Part shown: piece after piece, positions 1 through 14,019 of the stretch
Numbering within the stretch: the stretch's first letter is position 1
Layout of the letters: every line of letters begins with the position of its first letter
Assembly: GCF_047496725.1 (NCBI RefSeq)
Contig: NC_132976.1
Span: 3,642,001 to 3,706,000 of the forward strand
DNA: 64,000 nt
DNA from: Anoplolepis gracilipes
Lineage: Eukaryota > Arthropoda > Insecta > Hymenoptera > Formicidae
Reading direction: 5' to 3'
The notes under the pieces: model-generated
Seen by the model: the letters and a program-made list of their open reading frames with translations, nothing else
Told to the model about the DNA's origin: nothing
The model's database searches: none
Position numbers and translations under genes: made by a program

Positions 1-2945
1 TTTTGGGGATTACTATATTAATATTATGATATTAAAACGTCACAAATCTTGCGGAAATAAATCAATTCAATTTTGATTAGACTCTGGTCATTGCGTTAAA
101 AGAATATCGCGTGCTTGGTAAAACAGTAATATTTAACATCACACTGTGCTGTATGCATAACAATCGCTTTCGAAACATATTGCAATTATTTATAAACGAA
201 TAAAATTACTGATATGATAAAACGATATTCAATAATTATAATGTCTTCTTAATTATATTATTAATTAGAATATTGAAAGCAATAACGATACTTCAAATTT
301 TAGGTACTTTCGAATAATAATTTTATGATTTAATTATAAAATTATTACAAAAGATAATCAGATCAAACGAGGCTCCTAAAAAAATTGGGTCAAATCCATT
401 CCTAAATAATTCACGGAGAATTTTTACGCTCGTTTCGCTCTTTTTATGGAAACGATTACGGATCGTTTCGACTGCGATTGGCATTATTTATAACCGGCAG
501 ATTAATATTTATCGCTAGGTGAGAGGAAACAGACACGGGAGGGAGAAGGATTGACGGAGGGAGGGGAGACAATTATCAAATTACGTGCCTGTGAAATTTC
601 GGACTAAGTGGGTAAGTCCGGCGGGTATGAATTTTATAATTCTCATTTCCGGTGTGTGTCCCGTTCCTGAAACTGCCGATATAACATATATAATATTGTA
701 GAATGTGTTCGCGAACTGACTTCGAAAGTAACGTGAACTATTCAAGAGCTCTATATCTCGCGATTACACTTTTTTCTCACGATTATCGACATTCGTGGCG
801 TTTACGAGAACATACGAACTCTAAATATCTATGTATTTATACGATCCCGACACTCGCACAGTCAGCAATAATTTATTGAAAAACGATGGTCAACGAGTTT
901 AGTATTTAAGTAGCATAGACTAGTTTTCGAACGTGTAAAAAAAAACAGTTTTAATCGATTTGTTATGAGTCATTAATAGAAATAATCACGTAAATTTCAG
1001 ATTAATGAATCGTCATTTATCATCATTTAATTATATCACAATGAAAAATATAAGTGATGGTGCATGGTAAAAAGAAAAAATTGCGAATAATACAAGAAAT
1101 TCTAGTCTCCTTGCTTTTTAAATATATCCATAAGATTTATAAATCAGGAGAAGATATAAAAGTTTATTACTGATGTTCTTTATTTGACAATCAAGTCAAA
1201 TGACTCATAATTCAACAATGTAACAGTCCAAGACGAGAATATCTACCAATCGAGGGACGATTTGTTCAACACATAAACACGAATAATAAAACGACTCGAC
1301 AGTCGCACGAATTGTCAATGAAATACGATGACTATGCAATTTCAATGTGCAAAATAAGATACTAAAGAATAAATTGACGCGACAGAATATCGAATATCGC
1401 AGACCCTCGATTTGTCATTCAATCAATTTGCAATGGAAATATTCTGTATGTATATACTTATTATATGTTTTTAAATTTTCAATCTTTTAAAAAATATTAT
1501 TTTCTTATACATTTAATGTTTTACTATGAAATATATATATATATATATATATATAAAATAATTAAAATGTTTTCTTTTTTTCTAATATAATAAAATATAA
1601 TAAATATTTTAGAGGAAGAATGTCAACGATATATTTCTATTTTTCAATAAATAAGATGCTCTTTATCGGCGTATAAATTTGATCTCTTTTATCTAGTTTA
1701 GAAACTTTTAGAAACTTAGTTTATTCATTCATTATTCATCTATATGCTACGGTATCGAAAGTTCTTAAATTTTTTTCTTTCAAGTTTCTTTTGTAAATTA
1801 GTGCACTGTGAAATTTAAATATAATAGTGATAATGGTATTTTTTATGATATTAGAGATTATTCCCTACATATATTTATAGATTTTCTAATCTATTATATT
1901 TTTAATCTTTTTTATCATATAATTTTTATTATATTTGTATAATTCAATGTTTTCAATATTTTTAAGGACTAATTTCTCAGGTTTCAATTTTTAATTCGCC
2001 TTTAAAATATCATAGAAAAATTATGTATCGAAATTTTCGATCAAAAATTGTAATAATCTGATAGGGAATAGTCTTTGATAAATATATTTGTGGAGGTAAA
2101 ATTTTATTTTTTATACATTAAGTATGGACCTAAAAATGAAATAACACGTCGGTGTGTCATGTTGCTTTTTCTCTATTATAATTAAAACAAAGAAAAAAAT
2201 GGTAGATTTTCCTCGTAAAAGGGCTGAACCCTCTGTTTTAATTGCGATACTTTTCCGTCGCATTGTCAAGACAAGAGCTCGAGATTAACCCGGTTATATT
2301 CTTCTCAATGAACGACTCGAATATCGTGAGCTTCTCGACGTCAGTGCGGACTGAACTTCTGCAAATCGATAGCCACCTATCGTGCGCCGGTGGTAACCTC
2401 ATGGAGATTCGCGGTGATCAGCTGATGAGCGTTTTTGCGAGAGAGCTAACTGCGAAGTACATGTATCTCGCCGGCTGCGAGATATTTCCTTCGTCGACAT
2501 TCTCGAAATACGCAAAATTCAACATCTCAAACGTCATTAAAATCGAACGATCAAGAGACAGAATCGTATTTTGCGTCAAATAATGCGCAGTAAATAACGA
2601 GAAGGATCTGCGTGTATCTGCATACCAGCCAATCGGTCAATTGAGAGTAGATTAGTATTCGAGCTTAATAATTCGCGTTGAATGATTGGGTTCTTAATCG
2701 TTTTTTAACTTACCGCTGAAAAGTGTGATTACACAAAGCACGTTAATAGAAGCGTTGAAGAAATCACACACCCGAACGCTGCGAGATGTCGTCTGATACT
2801 GACAAGTCATTCCAACAATGCGACACGGCCGTTAGCACGCATGCGCAGTAATGCGCTTCTAATACTAATTGTAAGCTTTGGGTCGAAACGTTGGGCAAAA
2901 ATGATGTAATTTGTAATTATGTTATTACATGATTTTTATATAATT

Positions 2946-2986
<41 letters not shown>

Positions 2987-3749
2987 TAAGATTTATTAGG
3001 ATTTTTATTATTTTTACACACTTTTATTACATGAATTATAAAAAATGTAATTGTATTGTGAGGAGAAGGTTTTATATTTTATATAAATATGCATATATTC
3101 AAGTTATCTCGCAATATTAATTTTTACAGTGAATTCTCCGATGAATTTTGAAAAGCAATTTTACCGAAGCAAAATATTGATATTTATAGGAAATTGATTA
3201 TTTATAGGAAAAATTTCAATTTTTAATATTATCTTTGTTTAACCAAAAGACTCAAATTAAAATTCTTTAATGGAAATTTTAATTGAAAGAATTTTAATTA
3301 AGACACGCTGTACATGTATTATAATGACACATATTATCATATATAAATCTAAAATAAATATAAATAGAATAAAAATAAATATAATAAAATTGAATAAATA
3401 GAATAAAATAGATATAAATTGCTCATTTCTATTGTAGGAATTTTTTATACATTTTTATAAGAATTAGATAAGCTATTATATATATATATATATATGTATA
3501 TATAATATAAATATATATATATAAATAATATATATATATATATATATATTATATTATATATATATATATATATATATTATATTATATATATATATATATA
3601 TAAAATATAATTATTATATATTATGTAATTTTATATTAACTATTATATATATTCATTAAATAATATATGTATATTTATTGATTAATTAAACATGTTTTAA
3701 TATTCCAAAAATAACAATCTTTGATTTATCCTTGATCTTTTTTTTTCAG
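1..3749. other. AT-rich noncoding DNA upstream of the visible Cbl exons
   Basis: No exon could be assigned here. The missing N-terminal Cbl exons (most of the four-helix bundle) are expected upstream of 3750 on the + strand; I did not find them, so this stretch is probably intron. It holds a poly-T tract (about 2948-2985), a long TA-rich microsatellite block (about 3477-3602), and a less AT-rich patch at about 2240-2880 that contains a 92-codon ATG-started ORF (2305-2583) of unknown meaning and an NRF1-like palindromic GC motif near 2838-2856. Confidence 0.5.
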
Positions 3750-6546
3750 TACATTAGTACCGTGGAAGGTATTCAGACACGAATTGAATCAAGTACATCC
3801 CATCAGTTCGGGACTCCAAGCGATGGCATTGAAGTCCACGATAGATTTGACATGCAACGATTACATCTCCAACTTTGAATTCGACGTATTCACGAGGTAA
3901 ATATAAATATTTTACACGCAATTTATTATTGTTGGGGATAGTTTGCACTACCCTTATACGTTGTGACTTTCAAGGTTGTTCCAACCATGGTCGACCCTCC
4001 TACGCAACTGGAAGATTCTGGCTGTGACGCATCCTGGTTACGTGGCTTTCCTCACGTACGACGAAGTGAAGGCACGTTTGCAGAAATATTGCATTACCAA
4101 GCCCGGGAGTTATGTATTTCGATTAAGTTGCACGAGGCTGGGACAGTGGGCAATCGGTTACGTCACTTCTGATGGTGATATTCTTCAAACTATACCGCAT
4201 AATAAGAGTCTGTGTCAGGCGTTGTTAGACGGCTACCGGGAAGGCTTGTGAGTATATCTTATGTCAATCAGAAATCAGTAAAGATTTCTCCAAAAGTACA
4301 AATAATAATTAAAAGATTCGATTTTCAGCTACTTATACCCGGACGGCCGAAATATAAATCCGGATTTGACATGGGCGGTGCAACCAACGCCGGAGGAGCA
4401 TATAAAAGTTACTGCGGAACAGTACGAATTGTACTGCGAGATGGGTAGCACATTCCAACTGTGTAAGATCTGCGCCGAGCACGATAAGGATGTAAGGATA
4501 GAACCGTGCGGGCATCTTCTTTGCACTCCATGCCTTACAGCTTGGCAGGTAGTAATATAATCTCATCGTGTCGTCATTTTGTAGGCTTAGCGATCATGAC
4601 AATGTATGTGTCTGTAATAACTTGATTTCGTTAACGTGAGATTAGTTTTTTTTTTCATTTTTATTTATGATTGTTTTAAATCTCACGATAGGATTTACAT
4701 TAAGCTCAAATTTTCTTCAATTTATGTAACATGAAGGAAAAATTAAATCTTCCGCTTGTTAAACAATTATTTTGCTATTACAGGATATAGACTTTTTGAT
4801 AAAACATGAAAAACCTGGAATTTGCAAGTAATGTTTTTTATATCTGGAGAAATTAAGGAATTTTCATTGGGACTCGAGGAATTTAAAAAAATTCTTTTTT
4901 TCATAATTTTGCTCTTATATTGTAAATTGTAAATATATATCTCTATTAATACATACATTCCAATATCTTAACAAAATATTAAATGCAGTATATATTCTTT
5001 ATTTTAATTTTTAATGATAAAAAATGAAAATGTTATAGAAATTATAAATTTATCTTAACGAAAGCTATTCAGTTTTTTTCAGTACAAATGTAGCACTTGA
5101 AACATAAGTGGTTTTGTGTTTTTTCTTCCTATGAGTGAAAAGCATTAGAAAACGCGTGCAATAAAAAAAATTTATTTTAGAAAATTGTATTAAAAAAATT
5201 TGATAAATATTTTCTTTATCTGGAATTTTGAACAAAAATATTTGGAAAATCAGGATATTTTTTTACAAGATTTGAATAGACATTCTGTATTTATTTATAT
5301 TCAATATTCTCTCATATGAGAATATATAATAAAAGAAATAAGAGAGAGAGAGAGAGAGCGAGATAGATGGATAGACATGCATTAACAGTTAATGAACATT
5401 TAATTGGCTGCTTGCAGGATTCTGAGGGACAGGGTTGTCCGTTTTGCCGAGCTGAGATTAAGGGCACCGAGCAGATCGTCGTAGATCCGTTCGACCCGCG
5501 AAGAACGCATCGACCTGGAGCACACTCGGCGTCCGCCAGTAATGCATCGACTCCCACGCGGGATCTCGACCCCGACACCGAGGTATCCGACTAGGAATAG
5601 CATCTACCTTCATTATTAAATGTGTTCTATGTATAACATCGCTCTCATTCTCGAGAATGCCTCATACATTTCACACGAGAACTCGCGATCGTATACACGT
5701 GCCACGTGTCATTTTCGTAGAATTTATCGTCATGATTGTACATTGTACATCTTGTGGCAGGTACGCAATAGTAGTTTCAGACATTTATATGATACCGGAG
5801 AAGTTACTTACGTTGATCTATTCCGAGATCGAAAGGGACCAAATTGCGCAGGAATTACACGGTGTCTACAGTATAGTGTTTCTATAGAGTTTGTTGTCTT
5901 CATTTTTTTTTCTTTTTTACGTGTTCGCAAGATATACGGATAGCGATTGCTCGATCGATCAGCCTTATCTATCGCGCATTCTCGCAACTAACACTCGTTT
6001 TCAGATTCGTTTTGTACGCCGCATAATTTACAAATTTCATCAATTACGCGGGGCCTCGCGCTCAGGTAAGACACGCTTTTCTCACACCCTCATTGGAAGC
6101 TACGAGGCGGCTCTATTGTACGCTGGCCCATTATACCGCTGTACATCATTACAACTTTTACGCATACGCAGCCATAGCTTCCGAGCAATTATATACAATA
6201 TCTGATATAGAGATATTTGATAAGGCATTATCGTATCGAGAGATTTAGACCGTGTTTCTATAACGTTTTAATGTAAATTTACGGAGAAATGTATTAGGCA
6301 TAATATATGGGTTCGCATCCAGCCACAAAGCGGGTTCATTACATTCACTTACTGACGCCGCAAAAATCTTTTTTGGCTCACGAGATTCATAATGCATGTG
6401 CATATGCGTTTAAAAGCGCTCTTTTTTTCAAGTATGTGCATACGAAAGAATGTTGGTGCCTGAGAATATTTGTACATATTATTTGTGCATACGATTGTAT
6501 GTGATTCTTAGACGATGATATGAAATAGCGTGTGGCTTATAATTAA

Positions 6547-6610
<64 letters not shown>

Positions 6611-7654
6611 CAGAGAGAAAGAGGATGGAGAATCCTACGATTTCGAGCAAAAAAATTTTTTAATATGTTGCATCATTGAAATAGTGCATTTGTAATTTTC
6701 GATATAGTACGAGACAGATGAGCATAATTTGAGATTTTCCATAAATTAAGAACGATTAAATGTCACGAAATTATCTTCTGCAACTTACATACAAATTTTA
6801 GATATTATGCGCGTAATTTATTATATTATCGTCAACTGTCGACGATTCAATTGCATTTGAATTGCACATTGAATCGTTCACATTATTTCTCTCATGATTG
6901 TGCAATGATTAGTGAAATTTTTGAACATTTGCTATCACACTTCTCCAAGTATTGTGATAAGGAATAATTGTTTGATTGAAAGGAAAAGGAGAGTACGCAT
7001 AAATGTTCCGTATTATTAAGATCCTAAATGTAGCTTTTAAGCGTTCACGATAAGAAAGAGGAATATATGCGATGAGATGAAGTAAAGTAACATCAACGAC
7101 GAACTTTCGAGGAAGGAGCCATCGTTCACACCATCATTATGTATTACTCGCGTTCAAATGTATTGTGTACCTGCTGGCGGTAGGCACGAATGTAACGTCA
7201 CGTTAAAAAACGTCACCATTAATACACGGAGACCGTCGTTTCCAGCGTTAATTATTTTCTTACATTAAAATATTAATTTATTATTTATTCCGTATACGTA
7301 CTTTTTTGTATCGAAAAAAGATAAAAGTCCAGAGGATTTCCTGTGCTATCGCGTCCGATGCTGTGGTTCATTATAACGTACGTTTAACGCAAGAAACTAA
7401 ACTAAAGGCACCTTTTCGTACGCGTTGTATATTGCATGCAACTAAAAAAATTTATGTATGCAATCTCGATTAAAAAAAAAAAGAAAAAAAAAATAAAAAA
7501 AACTTAGCACGATTCGATGTCGGTCGGATTGTCAATTTGATCCTCCGTAAATTTTACGTGAAGGATTTTTCCTTACTTTATTACGGATCGTTATTCAATT
7601 CAATTTAGTGTAATTCGCGTTTAGTTAATTAATTAGCGATTTGACGAAGAGGCG

Positions 7655-7713
<59 letters not shown>

Positions 7714-8006
7714 TTTCACACTGATTGCGTAGCTCCGGACCAATTTTTCGTAATAAACGTAACTCTAGCGTCTACGACCGTCGAGAGTAGTAATCTGCTA
7801 TTCATTGTAAAATACTAGGGACTTGAGAATAATTTTTTTTACAAATAAAAATGGTATTATCATTATTACACGTTCGAGTTACTTTTGTGCACATTGTGTG
7901 TATTTGCATACGCACGATATCCCTCTCGTTGGCTCTCCTCCGGAGTAGCAAACTCCCGGGGAGTTGTCTCTCGAAACGAGAATCTTTATTATTATTATTA
8001 ATATTA

Positions 8007-8063
<57 letters not shown>

Positions 8064-8409
8064 ATCGTTCGCATGATCGTTTTAGTTTTATTTCATAACG
8101 TTATCTCTCTCCGCACATACTGGGGTCACATTGCTCTCTACCCGCTGCATGATCCAAAAAACTAATCGGTAATATAAATGTCCTGTCCGGGAAGAGGGGG
8201 TAGCATCGCACATGCAAATCGCAGGTAAGTGGCAACAACATGCATTATGACCATCTGTTTTTACGCTTTTGCGCTTTGTAATTACGCTCATTATATTTAT
8301 TCTAATCACGTGGCGATAATTAATAATGTCACGTTCAATTCACGAAAGGATGAAAGAAGATCAACCGGCACACCCTTTGACAATTTCCACTTTTTTAAAG
8401 TGCGACGTG

Positions 8410-8471
<62 letters not shown>

Positions 8472-10990
8472 TTTCTCTCTCTTTGCAGAGATTTTTCCAT
8501 CTCGGATGACGATGATGACACGCCGTACAAACGATATCTCTTGTCACTAAAATATGAAATACGATTCTGATTTATTTCAATCATACCTGCCATTCCGTTA
8601 ATTACACACTGATAAAAAATAACTTTTTTCCATACACGAGAAAAATTTCGATTTTTAAATTTCCCTATCGCGTCATAATTTTGAGAAACTTGCGATTAAA
8701 TTCTCTCTGATAAATCATATTTAATCATCATGAATATTTTATCTCAATCGTAATCTACGCAAATTTTTTTTGAGACAGTAAAAACAATTTAACCGCAAAA
8801 AATAACTTTGTAAAGAATATTCGTCTTTTTTTTTTATTGGAAACATAAAATAAAGATAGTTATTACTTTTTGTGAAATTTGTGTGATCGCGATTATTACG
8901 CTTTCCTTATATATTGTGAATTTTTATTTAGAATAAAATATGTTTAACACACACATATTGCTAAAAAAAACTTTATGTATAGTACTATAAAATAAATGAT
9001 CTGAGAGGTAGAGATAACATCATTACGATAAAAAAAAAAGATTTTAAAAGCACCCAGTGCTTATGAAAATAATTATAAATCCCAGTCTGCGTGTCCCCTC
9101 TGATTGATTTCATTCATTATTTTAAAGCCTCTCTGTTTTTTTTCCTTCGACATGAAATTAATTCCATGCGTAATTTTATTCTGTCTTATACAAAACTGCG
9201 TAATTTTTTGATTATTTTTTGTGTCGATATTGAAAAGATCTAAATTTCTTTACCTTGAACAATACTAATTAGTTTGCATAAAAAAAAAAATATATATATA
9301 TGCAATTATCTCAATTCATTCTTATTCATTATCGTATAACGAATTTAGATTCCATTTACGATAGAAGTACATAATTAGGGTCGTCGATTTACATGATTCG
9401 GCCTTTGCGCAAAAAAAAAAAAAAAAATAAAAAAAAAAAAAAAAAAAAAAAAGTAAGTATTTTCTCGTTGCACGACGGAATTCAGCGTTAACCCGTTCTT
9501 TTCCCATCGCCGATGTTTTAGGACATAATGGAGCTGTGCAACGGCAACTGCGGTCTCATCATATGCGACGACTCGGACGAGGAGGACGATTCCAGTCCCA
9601 CGAATTCGCCGGTGCCGCCGCGAAGAATCGTCCCGAGTCCGCCGTTACCGCCTAGAAGACCTTCGCCGTCGCCTACGCCGAACAATCATCTCAGGAACGG
9701 TCGTCATTTGACGGTGCCGAAAGAAAATGCCCCGCCGCCGCCGTCGGCGGTCACGGTCATATTAAACTACACCGACAACACTCAACAAAATAACAAAGGT
9801 ATGTAGAAGAACAGAGTCTCGAGAATTGTTTTCAATTTGCATAAGTATATCGTGTAATGGATCATACAAGAAACGAATTAATTATTCTATAAAAAAAATG
9901 TACAAATCAATCCGTGGTTTTTATCGCGTTTTATTGCGATGATTCAATGTTTTGATTGAAGCATATTTTTTACGAACGTAAAAAATTTTATTAAAGGATA
10001 GCTTCAATTTATAATTATATTATCATTGTTATTTATAATTTATTACATTATAATGTATTATTGTAATATATTGTCTCTATTTATAAAATTATATTTTATT
10101 TATAATTATAAGAATTTAAGATTTTTATAATATACAGATTACATATTTTTTTATAATATACATATATTATAATATAGAAAAAAGTTATAAATAGCACTTA
10201 TTACATATTGTTTTATGAAGGGAGCGTCTCATTTAATTTACTGGAGTAAATGTAATAAATCGTAATGACTTTGCATACGCAGAGATAAGCGTATGTGTTC
10301 CGATGTCCAGGTTCCAAAATTTTCACAGTGCTTGCAGTGAACACGGAGGCGAGGTACGACATGCTGCATCGCGCCTCTTCGCCGTCGCCGGTGCCGCCTA
10401 TCCCGCCGATACCGCCGTCGACGGCGGTGACGAGGACCCATGGGGCACGTCGTCCTCACGGAAATCACGCGAGCACACCGCAGCGGCAACCGCAGCCGCC
10501 GCCGACGTTGCCGGAGAAGGCTTGTCGCGTCAGCGCGACCGGTTCGACGACGACGACCACGACGACGAGTCAAGGGCCCAGTAGTAATCCAGTACCACCG
10601 GTGCCGCCGCCCTTATCGGCGCCACGACCGCCAAAGACCGCCGCTGGCAAGGAGGCGGTTGGTATCCGTCAGGATCATCACTACGAGAACACATTTGTCA
10701 TCTGCGGTCCGAGTCACCAGGTAGTTAAGAACCTGACGGCGAGCAGGGCCGCCGGTCTAAGGGCCTTGATGATGGCGAGGGACGACCCGGGAGGCGGCGG
10801 GGGTGGTTGTGGTCCAATGATCAAGTCTCCGGAATCGGCGGCGTACGAGAACGTCAACGTCGAACACATCACGAGACTGACGGCGCTCGGTTTCGCGCAG
10901 GACGCCGTGATCAGGGCGCTCGGCATCACCAGGAATGATCTTGAGATGGCATGCGACATATTACACGAGTTTGCCACAAAGTCTTCCTGA
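3750..10990 (+). CDS. Cbl: E3 ubiquitin-protein ligase Cbl (3' part, exons for EF-hand/SH2, RING, Pro-rich tail and UBA)
   Basis: Cbl binds phosphotyrosine on activated receptor kinases and ubiquitinates them. Visible exons with consistent phase: 3750-3896, 3975-4247, 4329-4548, 5418-5582, 9522-9798, 10311-10990 (stop TGA). The first encodes the stretch containing VPWKVFRHELNQVHPISSGL; the second the SH2-like part with FRLSCTRLGQWAIGYV, including the phosphotyrosine-binding Arg. Exon 3 holds the linker tyrosines (EQYELYCEM) and the RING start (CKIC, PCGH, CTPC); exon 4 completes the RING (CPFC). Exon 5 has SH3-ligand prolines (PPRRIVPSPPLPPRR). Exon 6 has more proline-rich sequence, two YEN motifs and a C-terminal UBA domain just before the stop. 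Residue order matches animal c-Cbl/D-Cbl closely. The N-terminal helical-bundle exons are not in the window. Identity is secure; exon ends are inferred from GT-AG and phase. Confidence 0.96.
5583..5594 (+). other. Cbl: Alternative stop for a short Cbl isoform by intron read-through
   Basis: If the donor after codon GAG at 5580-5582 is not used, the frame reads three more residues (VSD) and stops with TAG at 5592-5594. This would give a protein with the phosphotyrosine-binding module and RING but without the proline-rich tail and UBA. Drosophila Cbl is known to make a comparable short form. Use here is inferred. Confidence 0.5.
6549..6606. repeat. (TA)n microsatellite in Cbl intron
   Basis: Pure TA dinucleotide run of nearly 60 bp, seen directly. 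Confidence 0.95.
7655..7715. repeat. (CT)n microsatellite with periodic TTT interruptions
   Basis: CT repeat broken several times by an extra TT, seen directly; lies in the Cbl intron. Confidence 0.95.
7986..8063. repeat. (ATT)n trinucleotide repeat
   Basis: About 25 ATT units with minor interruptions near the start; gives artefactual poly-Ile ORFs on both strands. Confidence 0.95.
8413..8480. repeat. (CT)n microsatellite
   Basis: Nearly pure CT run followed by CTTT variants, inside the Cbl intron. Confidence 0.95.
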
Positions 10991-12336
10991 CCAGGTACAG
11001 ATCGATATATAATATCTCGAATTTGCTGGAAAATACAAAGCGCTTAGAATGACATATATGTATTTACATATTTACATGATTAAAATTGCTTTAAAAAATT
11101 GAATTTAATATTCGAATTAAAATTTAAAAAATTTACTCAGCAGAAAATATCGAATAATAATTAGTCAAAGATATGAAACGTAAAAATAAATAGTTTTGTC
11201 ATATAATTTCCTTCAAGTTGAAGAGTACACTTTAAAGAAGTACCTTCGGTTATCTCAACTCGCAATCATATGCTGAATAAGCACAGTAAGTGCTTCATTC
11301 ATTAGAACTCGTGTTATCTCGGTTACAATGACTGTAACTTGAGTCATCCTTGGCGCTTGTCATGCACAAAGCATTTCAATTGTTTAAGTAATGTTATAAC
11401 ATTAAGACAATCTTCATCATTGTATTTACACACATGATTAATCTAATCGCAGGATCGGACACCGAGGTCTCATGACCGGCCTTACCCGCCAGACGATACT
11501 TTTGACAGGGAGCACGCGCAGACTCGTACAAGTCCCACCTCTGATGTGGATACTTCATCAAGCGTTCTCGCTACGTCGATTACGAGGACTCGACGATACG
11601 CTGTCGTTTTACACTTTAAAACAAATGACAGAAACACATGCACAAACGGAGCACGTTGAGAAGTGGAACCCCCTTTTGCAAAAATACAAACGGACGAGGC
11701 TCCAAATGTCATCGAGATGCAAAAACCGTCGTTCGCGCGACAGATGTAAATATAGGCGACGACCGACCAAAAGGCGATTTGCGGCTGCCGAAGTATTTCC
11801 TTCACGAAATAGCCATATTTAGCGAGTGCAGTAATGCTAGTGTGTCCTTACATATTTTCCTAATCTAGTACCTCTCACTGGCGTAGTCACTATATTTCGT
11901 TCCTCGATATTACTTAAGGATAAGGATTAACTGTACATTAATTCGCAAAGAGAACTCGCTTCTAACATAACGTACATCGGGAAGCGCTCCTCGAAGAAGG
12001 TCTCCTCTCGGTCGTTCGTTTTCCACATTTTGTAATATATAAGCGTATCTCACGAAAGGATAAACAACGAACACGCAGGTCTGATATCGTGTCATTCCGA
12101 CGTGTTTAGAAATTACACACCACTTACGAAGGCAATACGATCCGTTTCACCTATCCGTTTAAGATACATATATTCTATGGAGCATCGATTCGCTAGACAC
12201 TCCTTGCTCACGAGTATATACATGTATGACGATAGTACTGACCGAAAGTACGTTTAGAAAAATGCCTGGCATCTAATTTTGTAATCCCTACTCTATGCAT
12301 ATACATATAACGTTCTCATCCAACTCTAGAGATAGT

Positions 12337-12442
<106 letters not shown>

Positions 12443-13974
12443 TATCACTATTTAATGTACATTATGTAATGTCCTCCACATTAGCGTTGCTTAGTCAAAT
12501 ACAACGCGCAAGAAGAGATATACCTCGGAGACGATAAAAAGTGAGTAACAAAGTAACGATTCAGGAGTATAAAATTGTTGATTAACACTCTGATAATTTT
12601 TGATGATCCTAATTTCTCAGAGAGACTATATAACCGAGAGATTATCTCCGAGACACGATATAGCCTAGTTAGGGCACGCACCTTTGTAAGATTTGGCACC
12701 TTCTAGATCTGAGTCCGCGCGACGTTTTTTTCATTTTTCGGCTCGCACCTGACAACTTATGCGCACTTAGAGAAATGAGCCTATTTTTTATCGAATGTGA
12801 TATTATGTTCGCGCGCGTAAATACACGGCTTTACATCACACTATAAGTATTTTGACTTAGAGAAGAAGATGAAATCGTCGCACGCGGAAAAATGACCGAA
12901 TATCAAAAAAAAAAAATCTACTTTAGCTTTACGATGACTTTTGGTGCAATGTGTGAATCAGTGTTTCGACGAGCGTGTATGGATAGCGTTTATCATCGTA
13001 CATGGTTGTAACGATAGAATGCAACTGAAAATAATAAACAATAGAAATAATACAGATGATAATCATCCAACTAGAGAGACGCACTTGGTTGAATGATGAA
13101 TAAAAATTCGTTGAATGTTAGTAATGTCGAATCGAAAGTAACATACACGTATTGATTACATACATACACCGAAACGTATCAACGCGCTTTACATTAATTT
13201 ATGTCTTTTGCAGTAGACGCTCAATCATAATGCACCGAACCGTTTTGCCCTACGAAAGAACAGGCAGATCTGGAAGTTGATTACTACCTCGCGATTACCA
13301 AAGGTATATACACGATCTATGATATCGTCTGAACAGCGTGCTTAATCCGCTTTAATGCGTTTTAAACACATATACATACACAAATGAGATGACGAATCGT
13401 CGTGTAACATAACTAATATATTTAGATATGATATTTAGATTTCTCGCTCTCGTTGAATTTCTTTCTTTCTGCGAAAGAGAGAAAGATACGCGTGCGTTGA
13501 CGAAACGCCGTGCTGTTAAAGCGAAAAAAAAAAAAAAAAAAAAAAACGGATCGCAATTTATCCTACGCAAATTCAAGCAAAAATCAGTGTTCTGAGAGAA
13601 TCCGAAATAGATATAGAGATACATCCCAATTTTATTCGCTATTCCTATTATTATGCACCTAACGCGTCAACCGCCACCTTCTGAAAGAATATTTCAGCAC
13701 CCTTCACCCGCGAACTCGACGGATCCGCGAATTTAGCTGTCCTATTTTTCTACATTGTATATTCTGGTCGCTGTGTACTGTGTATAATGGATCAGGATCG
13801 TTCAAGGCACTTCGATGCCTTTAAGAAATGGACGGAAGGATAATGTATAATTGGGCACAATACGCGCAGAATAATATAAATCGACGATACGATAATCGAA
13901 GATGAAGAATGTAGAGATTGATTCCTCCTTCATTTTAATTATTCGCTGTACAAATTATTTTACATACTTCTCGA

Positions 13975-13980
13975 AATAAA
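13975..13980 (+). terminator. Candidate poly(A) signal AATAAA for Cbl
   Basis: First canonical hexamer close to the convergent Pex6 gene. Assignment to Cbl is inference; other AATAAA-like hexamers occur earlier. Confidence 0.4.
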
Positions 13981-14013
13981 ATAACATGTCGTTTATAATA
14001 TCGTGCACGTTAT

Positions 14014-14019
14014 TTTATT
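14014..14019 (-). terminator. Candidate poly(A) signal AATAAA for Pex6
   Basis: TTTATT on the + strand reads AATAAA on the minus strand, about 235 bp after the Pex6 stop. Confidence 0.45.

Larger units (their letters stand above)
5595..9521 (+). other. Large Cbl intron (about 3.9 kb), possibly partly 3' UTR of a short isoform
   Basis: No exon is confidently seen between 5583 and 9521. The stretch contains a TA microsatellite (about 6549-6606), CT tracts (about 7655-7715 and 8413-8480), an ATT tract (about 7986-8063) and an A-rich run (about 9411-9452). ORFs crossing these tracts are low-complexity artefacts. Confidence 0.6.

Noticed and set aside
2242..2583. ORF with a stretch (IFPSSTFS..FNIS) vaguely like the Cbl helical-bundle exon
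   Set aside because: Only a handful of residues agree, and alignment needs gaps. No phase-compatible splice sites link it to the exon at 3750. Kept as an unassigned ORF.
6012..6072. Exon-like segment between a CAG acceptor and a GTAAGA donor in the large Cbl intron
   Set aside because: Its 61-bp length would shift the frame relative to the next Cbl exon, and the encoded residues match nothing in Cbl.
7802..8165. Poly-Ile ORFs on both strands
   Set aside because: They are translations of the ATT repeat.
8229..8593. Ser/Leu and Arg/Glu repeat ORFs
   Set aside because: They are translations of a CT microsatellite.
10238..10724. Arg-rich ORFs overlapping Cbl exon 6
   Set aside because: Other-frame shadows of the proline-rich coding sequence.
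11472..11868. ORFs of 76-116 codons after Cbl
   Set aside because: They overlap each other on both strands, lack family features, and lie in the probable 3' UTR.
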